Source of the DNA: Terrabacter sp. Root85
GTDB taxonomy: Bacteria > Actinomycetota > Actinomycetes > Actinomycetales > Dermatophilaceae
Assembly (NCBI RefSeq): GCF_001429185.1
Contig: NZ_LMIW01000008.1
Span: 670,056 to 734,055, forward strand
Direction: 5' to 3'
DNA: 64,000 nt
The first letter of the stretch is position 1. The number at the start of each line of letters is the position of its first letter. The position numbers and the translations under genes are program-made. Positions 61,901-64,000 of this stretch are shown here, one piece after another. The notes under the pieces were generated by a model. That model ran no database searches. It saw nothing but the letters and a program-made list of their open reading frames with translations, and was not told where the DNA came from.

Positions 61901-62733
61901 GTCACCGGGACGTTGGAGCCCCACATCATGAGGTAGGTCGCGTCCCACCAGTCGCCCGACTCCGGCACGTCGGTCTGGTCGCCGAAGACCTGCGGGCTCG
62001 CGACGGGCAGGTCGGCGTACCAGTCGTAGAAGCTCGTCATGACGCCGCCGATGAGCTGGATGAAGCGGGTGCCGACGCAGTGCGACACCATCGACATCGC
62101 GGGGATCGGCGAGAAGCCGGCGACGCGGTCGGGGCCGTACTCCTTGATCGTGTGGACGTGCGCGGCGGCCGCGATCTCGACGGCTTCGCCCCACGACGCG
62201 CGCACGAGGCCGCCCTTGCCGCGGGCGCTCTGGTAGCGGCGGCGCTTGTCGGGATCGGTCGTGATCTCGTGCCAGGCGGCCACCGGGTCGCCGAGGCGGC
62301 CCTTGGCCTCGCGGTACATCTCGAGGAGGACGCCACGCACGTAGGGGTAGCGCACGCGGGTGGGGGAGTAGGTGTACCAGGAGAAGGCCGCGCCGCGCGG
62401 GCAGCCGCGGGGCTCGTACTCCGGTCGGTCGGGGCCGACGGACGGGTAGTCGGTCTGCTGCGTCTCCCAGGTGATGATCCCGTCCTTGACGTAGACCTTC
62501 CACGAGCAGGAGCCGGTGCAGTTGACCCCGTGGGTCGAGCGAACGACCTTGTCGTGGCTCCACCGGTCGCGGTAGAAGACGTCGCCCGCTCGCCCGCCCT
62601 CGCGGAAGACGGCACGCCCGTCGTCGGACTCCTCCCAGCGCGTGAAGAACCGACCGGCGCGGAGCAGCGCGGCCGAGGCCGGGCCGTCGACCCCACCCCT
62701 GGCCGTGTCGGTGCTGCGGAAGGCCGCGCTCAC
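58966..62733 (-). CDS. narG: Respiratory nitrate reductase alpha subunit (molybdopterin)
   Basis: The 1255-residue protein reduces nitrate to nitrite at a bis-molybdopterin guanine dinucleotide site in the cytoplasm. The iron-sulfur ligands near the N-terminus are His68, Cys72, Cys76 and Cys111 (STHGVNCTGSCSW and EPRGCPRGAA), at the same spacing as E. coli NarG (49, 53, 57, 92). The molybdenum-ligand region ADLPVASPQVFGDQTDVPESGDWW follows. No Tat signal is present. GTG 62733 was preferred to ATG 62808 because the family aligns from about here and because a repeated regulatory element at 62781-62796 then lies upstream rather than inside the gene; the ribosome site is weak in both cases. Confidence 0.94.
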   Translation of the reverse strand: MSAAFRSTDTARGGVDGPASAALLRAGRFFTRWEESDDGRAVFREGGRAGDVFYRDRWSHDKVVRSTHGVNCTGSCSWKVYVKDGIITWETQQTDYPSVGPDRPEYEPRGCPRGAAFSWYTYSPTRVRYPYVRGVLLEMYREAKGRLGDPVAAWHEITTDPDKRRRYQSARGKGGLVRASWGEAVEIAAAAHVHTIKEYGPDRVAGFSPIPAMSMVSHCVGTRFIQLIGGVMTSFYDWYADLPVASPQVFGDQTDVPESGDWWDATYLMMWGSNVPVTRTPDAHWMAEVRYRGTKIVTVSPDYADNTKFADEWMPAQAGTDAALAMAMGHVLLKEFFVDREVPFFTDYVRTYSDLPFLIRLEAPEEPYAAASGEGAGAPFVPGKFLTASDLSADGAAVPDEDAWKTVLLDEVTGQPVVPNGSMGFRYADSGKGRWNLDLDGVAPALTMTGGAAEAVEVLLPAFVEPDGTGSVLRRGVPARRVGGHLVTTVYDLMLAQYGVEREGLPGSWPTGYDDVTAPYTPAWQAEITGVPAEQCIRIAREFATNSEQSQGRSMIIMGAGICQWFHGDATYRAILSLLILTGCMGRNGGGWAHYVGQEKCRPITGWISLANALDWGRPPRTMTGTSYWYMHTDQWRNDGYSADSLNSPLARGHLAGKHTADTIAQSARMGWMPFYPQFGTNPLQVAEDARAAVDAGTAASPAAYVADALHDGTLTSAIEDVDAPENWPRTLVLWRSNLMGSSAKGNEYFLRNLLGTHHNVLGSENPLAPRPSEVKWHNEAPEGKLDLLLSADFRMTSTTLLSDIVLPAATWYEKHDLSSTDMHPFVHAFTPAIDPPWEAKSDFELFHLLAEKLSDLARTHLGVRKDLVSVPLMHDTPGETAQPGGRAVDWRATGHPGVPGRTMPVFQLVERDYTAISEKLATVGPLADSLGFTVKNVTYRVEEEVARLAARNGVMLGGAGDGRPAIDSDAKLAEAILTFSGTTNGHLAVQGFRTLEERVGKKLVDLAEGSEEKHVTFADTQSAPVAVITSPEWSGSETGGRRYAPFTVNIERLKPFHTLTGRMHFYLDHDWMQDLGEALPIYRPPLDMHRLFGEPKLGPDGSKQVTVRYLTPHSKWSIHSEYQDNLLMLSLSRGGPTVWMSPQDAGSIDVADNDWVECLNTNGVLVGRAIVSPRMPEGVVYVHHAQERTIDVPKSEATGRRGGIHNSVTRLLVKPTHLIGGYAQLSYTFNYLGPTGNQRDMVSTVRKRSQEVTY

Positions 62734-62780
62734 GGGTGCCACCCCGGTCGGGCAACGCGGTGGGGCAGGAGAGGCATGAG

Positions 62781-62796
62781 TCCTCCAAATCGACGA
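62781..62796. promoter_or_regulatory. Regulatory element upstream of narG (shared with the regulator gene)
   Basis: TCCTCCAAATCGACGA here and TCCTCCAAATCAACGA at 62971 differ at one of 16 bases. This copy lies 48 bases before the chosen narG start. A partner GGGGGG follows on the right, making a weak inverted repeat. The shared element suggests one protein binds both sides of the divergent region. Confidence 0.6.
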
Positions 62797-62969
62797 TGGG
62801 GGGTGCATCGAAGCGATCGGTTGCGCGGGTTCGACGACCGCCGTGGCACGGCCCCGGTGTCCCCGAACTGAGCGCAACGCTACTGCTCCCAGCGGGTTCC
62901 GGCGCGGCAAACGGCAACTGGGCCAACGGCATTCTCGATCCCGCTTTTCGCTGAGGCAGGCTCTGGCTT

Positions 62970-62996
62970 ATCCTCCAAATCAACGAAAAGGAGGAT
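62970..62996. promoter_or_regulatory. Inverted-repeat operator overlapping the regulator's ribosome site
   Basis: ATCCTCC (62970-62976) and GGAGGAT (62990-62996) are a perfect 7-base inverted repeat separated by 13 bases. The right arm is also the AGGAGG ribosome site of the regulator gene that starts at 63001. It could be an autoregulatory operator, or the arms could pair in the transcript and hide the ribosome site. The left half matches the element before narG. Confidence 0.6.
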
Positions 62997-63000
62997 CGGC

Positions 63001-63768
63001 GTGCCAGGTGCCATCCGCAGCGACGTCCAGACGTCGCCCATGCGTCGGGCCGTCCTCGACCTGCTCGCCGACTCCGGCGACCCGGTCGGGACCCACGACG
63101 CCTCCGCCGGGACGCGCGGCCGCGAAAGAGGCGGGCTCAGCGCCTCCGAGGTCGGTGCCGCCCTCGGCCTCCACGTCACCACGGCTCGCTTCCACCTCGA
63201 GCGGCTCGTCGGCGCCGGGCTGGTCGCGACCGTGCAGCGGCGCGGCGCCGTGGGTCGGCCCCGCAAGATCTACGTCGACGCCCGGAGCACGCGGCCGGGC
63301 CTCGCGAGCCAGGAGGCCCTGCATGCCTTCACCGAGCTGCTGACGAGCGCCTGGTCCGACGCGGCGGACGGCTCGCCCGGCGACCCCGAGGGCGCCGGAG
63401 AGCGCTGGGTGCGTGGACGGCGCGAGGAGCCCGCGCCGCCGCCGGCCTCGACCCCGGGTGGCTGGCTCGGCAAGGTCGGCATGGCCGTCGACCTGCTCGA
63501 CGAGTGGGGCTACCGGCCCGAGCTGGCCACCTCCGAGGGTGGCCGTACCGTCGAGCTCACCCTCAACGACTGTCCCTTCCTCGCGATGGCGCGGGCCCAC
63601 CCGGAGGTCGTGTGCGCCATCCACCGGGGGCTGATCCGCGGCACCATGACCGCCGTCGGCGAGGAGGGCGCCGAGGTCGAGCTGCAGCCCTTCGTCACCG
63701 ATCGCACGTGCTCGGCACGTCTCACGACGCCAGCCACCTTCGGTCGCGAGCGGCCCGCTCGGGCATGA
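63001..63768 (+). CDS. Winged-helix regulator with C-terminal cysteine cluster (candidate iron-sulfur sensor of nar)
   Basis: The 255-residue protein has an N-terminal winged helix-turn-helix (about 12-90; LSASEVGAALGLHVTTARFHLERLVGAGLVATVQRRGAVGRPRK) like those of COG2345 regulators. A C-terminal sensor domain contains LNDCPFLAMARAHPEVVCAIHRGLIRGTM with Cys191 and Cys205 and then DRTCSARL with Cys237. This Cys-x13-Cys-x31-Cys arrangement is like that of SufR-type [4Fe-4S] regulators. Oxygen or nitric oxide could destroy the cluster and change DNA binding. It is divergent from narG and shares a 16-base element with it. A role as direct regulator of nitrate respiration is an inference. GTG 63001 has a perfect AGGAGG upstream. 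Confidence 0.86.
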   Translation: MPGAIRSDVQTSPMRRAVLDLLADSGDPVGTHDASAGTRGRERGGLSASEVGAALGLHVTTARFHLERLVGAGLVATVQRRGAVGRPRKIYVDARSTRPGLASQEALHAFTELLTSAWSDAADGSPGDPEGAGERWVRGRREEPAPPPASTPGGWLGKVGMAVDLLDEWGYRPELATSEGGRTVELTLNDCPFLAMARAHPEVVCAIHRGLIRGTMTAVGEEGAEVELQPFVTDRTCSARLTTPATFGRERPARA

Positions 63769-63847
63769 CGCCGCACGGTCAGGTCGGGTCCGAGCCGGCT
63801 GGTGGCCGCGGTGAGAGGACCGGGCACCTGCCGGGTATGGGTGCGAG

Positions 63848-64000
63848 GTGAGCACGTCGTCAGCGCCCGGAGCCCCGCGCGGCCGGTCAGAGGGCGCCAA
63901 CGGCCGGAACGTCGGCCGGACCCTCGACCGGTCCTCGGCGACCTCAGGGCGGTCGGGTCCGTCCGACGGCATCGACCTCGCAGTGGCCGTCGACCTCGTG
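63848..64000 (+). CDS. Possible start of another gene (truncated by window edge)
   Basis: From GTG 63848 the frame is open to the last base (51 codons). The first 40 residues are polar and arginine/serine-rich; the end (SDGIDLAVAVDLV) looks like the start of a folded domain. The ribosome site is weak (GTGCGAG), and codon bias is normal for the window. No family can be assigned from so little sequence. Confidence 0.35.
   Translation, partial: MSTSSAPGAPRGRSEGANGRNVGRTLDRSSATSGRSGPSDGIDLAVAVDLV

Noticed and set aside
62806-62808. The ATG at 62808 as the narG start
   Set aside because: It has no ribosome site and would place the shared regulatory element inside the coding region. The extra 25 residues are low-information, though the case is not certain.
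59392-62871. A 1159-codon open frame on the plus strand opposite narG
   Set aside because: It is antisense to an intact narG with all cluster ligands. It encodes a repetitive Arg/Gly/Asp/Val-rich sequence without any domain, the usual shadow of GC-rich codon bias.

Overview
This is a high-GC, densely packed chromosomal window from an actinobacterium. Strong GC3 bias, frequent GTG starts, many 4-base ATGA/GTGA gene overlaps, a SAM-IV riboswitch and Tat-exported lipoproteins all fit Actinomycetota. The gene set (actinobacterial narGHJI, DesA3-like desaturase with its reductase) would suit Micrococcales/Intrasporangiaceae, but the genus-level guess is an inference. No rRNA, tRNA, CRISPR array, phage or insertion sequence was seen.

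Layout. 0-9 kb: the end of a fibronectin-III protein, a CopC-CopD copper protein, and divergent from it a small exported protein plus a giant MnxG-like multicopper oxidase. 7.8-11.5 kb: a PucR regulator divergent from a ferredoxin reductase/acyl desaturase pair. 11.7-15.2 kb: a COG4705 membrane protein, a sensor kinase and a response regulator that meets the kinase tail-to-tail. 15.4-21.2 kb: a tightly coupled operon of an asparagine synthetase fused to a CofE-like ligase (with a frameshift), PAP2 phosphatase, NodB deacetylase and YVTN propeller. 21.4-26.4 kb: small enzymes, a second desaturase, a SulP transporter and a DUF7144 protein. 26.5-36.3 kb: a large LuxR-type ATPase regulator flanked by two paralogous small proteins, then a cytosolic sulfatase, HAD phosphatase and formylglycine-generating enzyme, then an FAD oxidoreductase and SRPBCC protein. 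36.4-39.1 kb: a secreted barrel protein, an unassigned transporter and a cation-efflux gene remnant. 39.1-43.3 kb: an organosulfur operon behind a SAM-IV riboswitch and a cysteine leader peptide. 43.4-51.1 kb: mostly single-gene units (peptidase E, MFS pump, DHFR-like, cupin-TPR, GNAT, DinB, pterin dehydratase-VOC). 51.3-54.5 kb: two exported phospholipid-degrading enzymes. 54.6-63.8 kb: a narGHJI-narK nitrate respiration operon divergent from an iron-sulfur-type regulator, with a shared sequence element before each.

How the parts work together. The copper genes plausibly handle copper for the multicopper oxidase. The sulfatase cluster carries its own activating enzyme. The SAM-IV operon (cysteine dioxygenase, two flavin monooxygenases, FMN reductase) should be on when S-adenosylmethionine or cysteine is low. 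The nar operon gives anaerobic nitrate respiration with a likely dedicated redox sensor. The best candidates for undescribed biology are the asnB/cofE-PAP2-NodB-propeller operon, the domain-permuted multicopper oxidase, the riboswitch-plus-leader-peptide control region, and the small-protein pair around the LuxR regulator.
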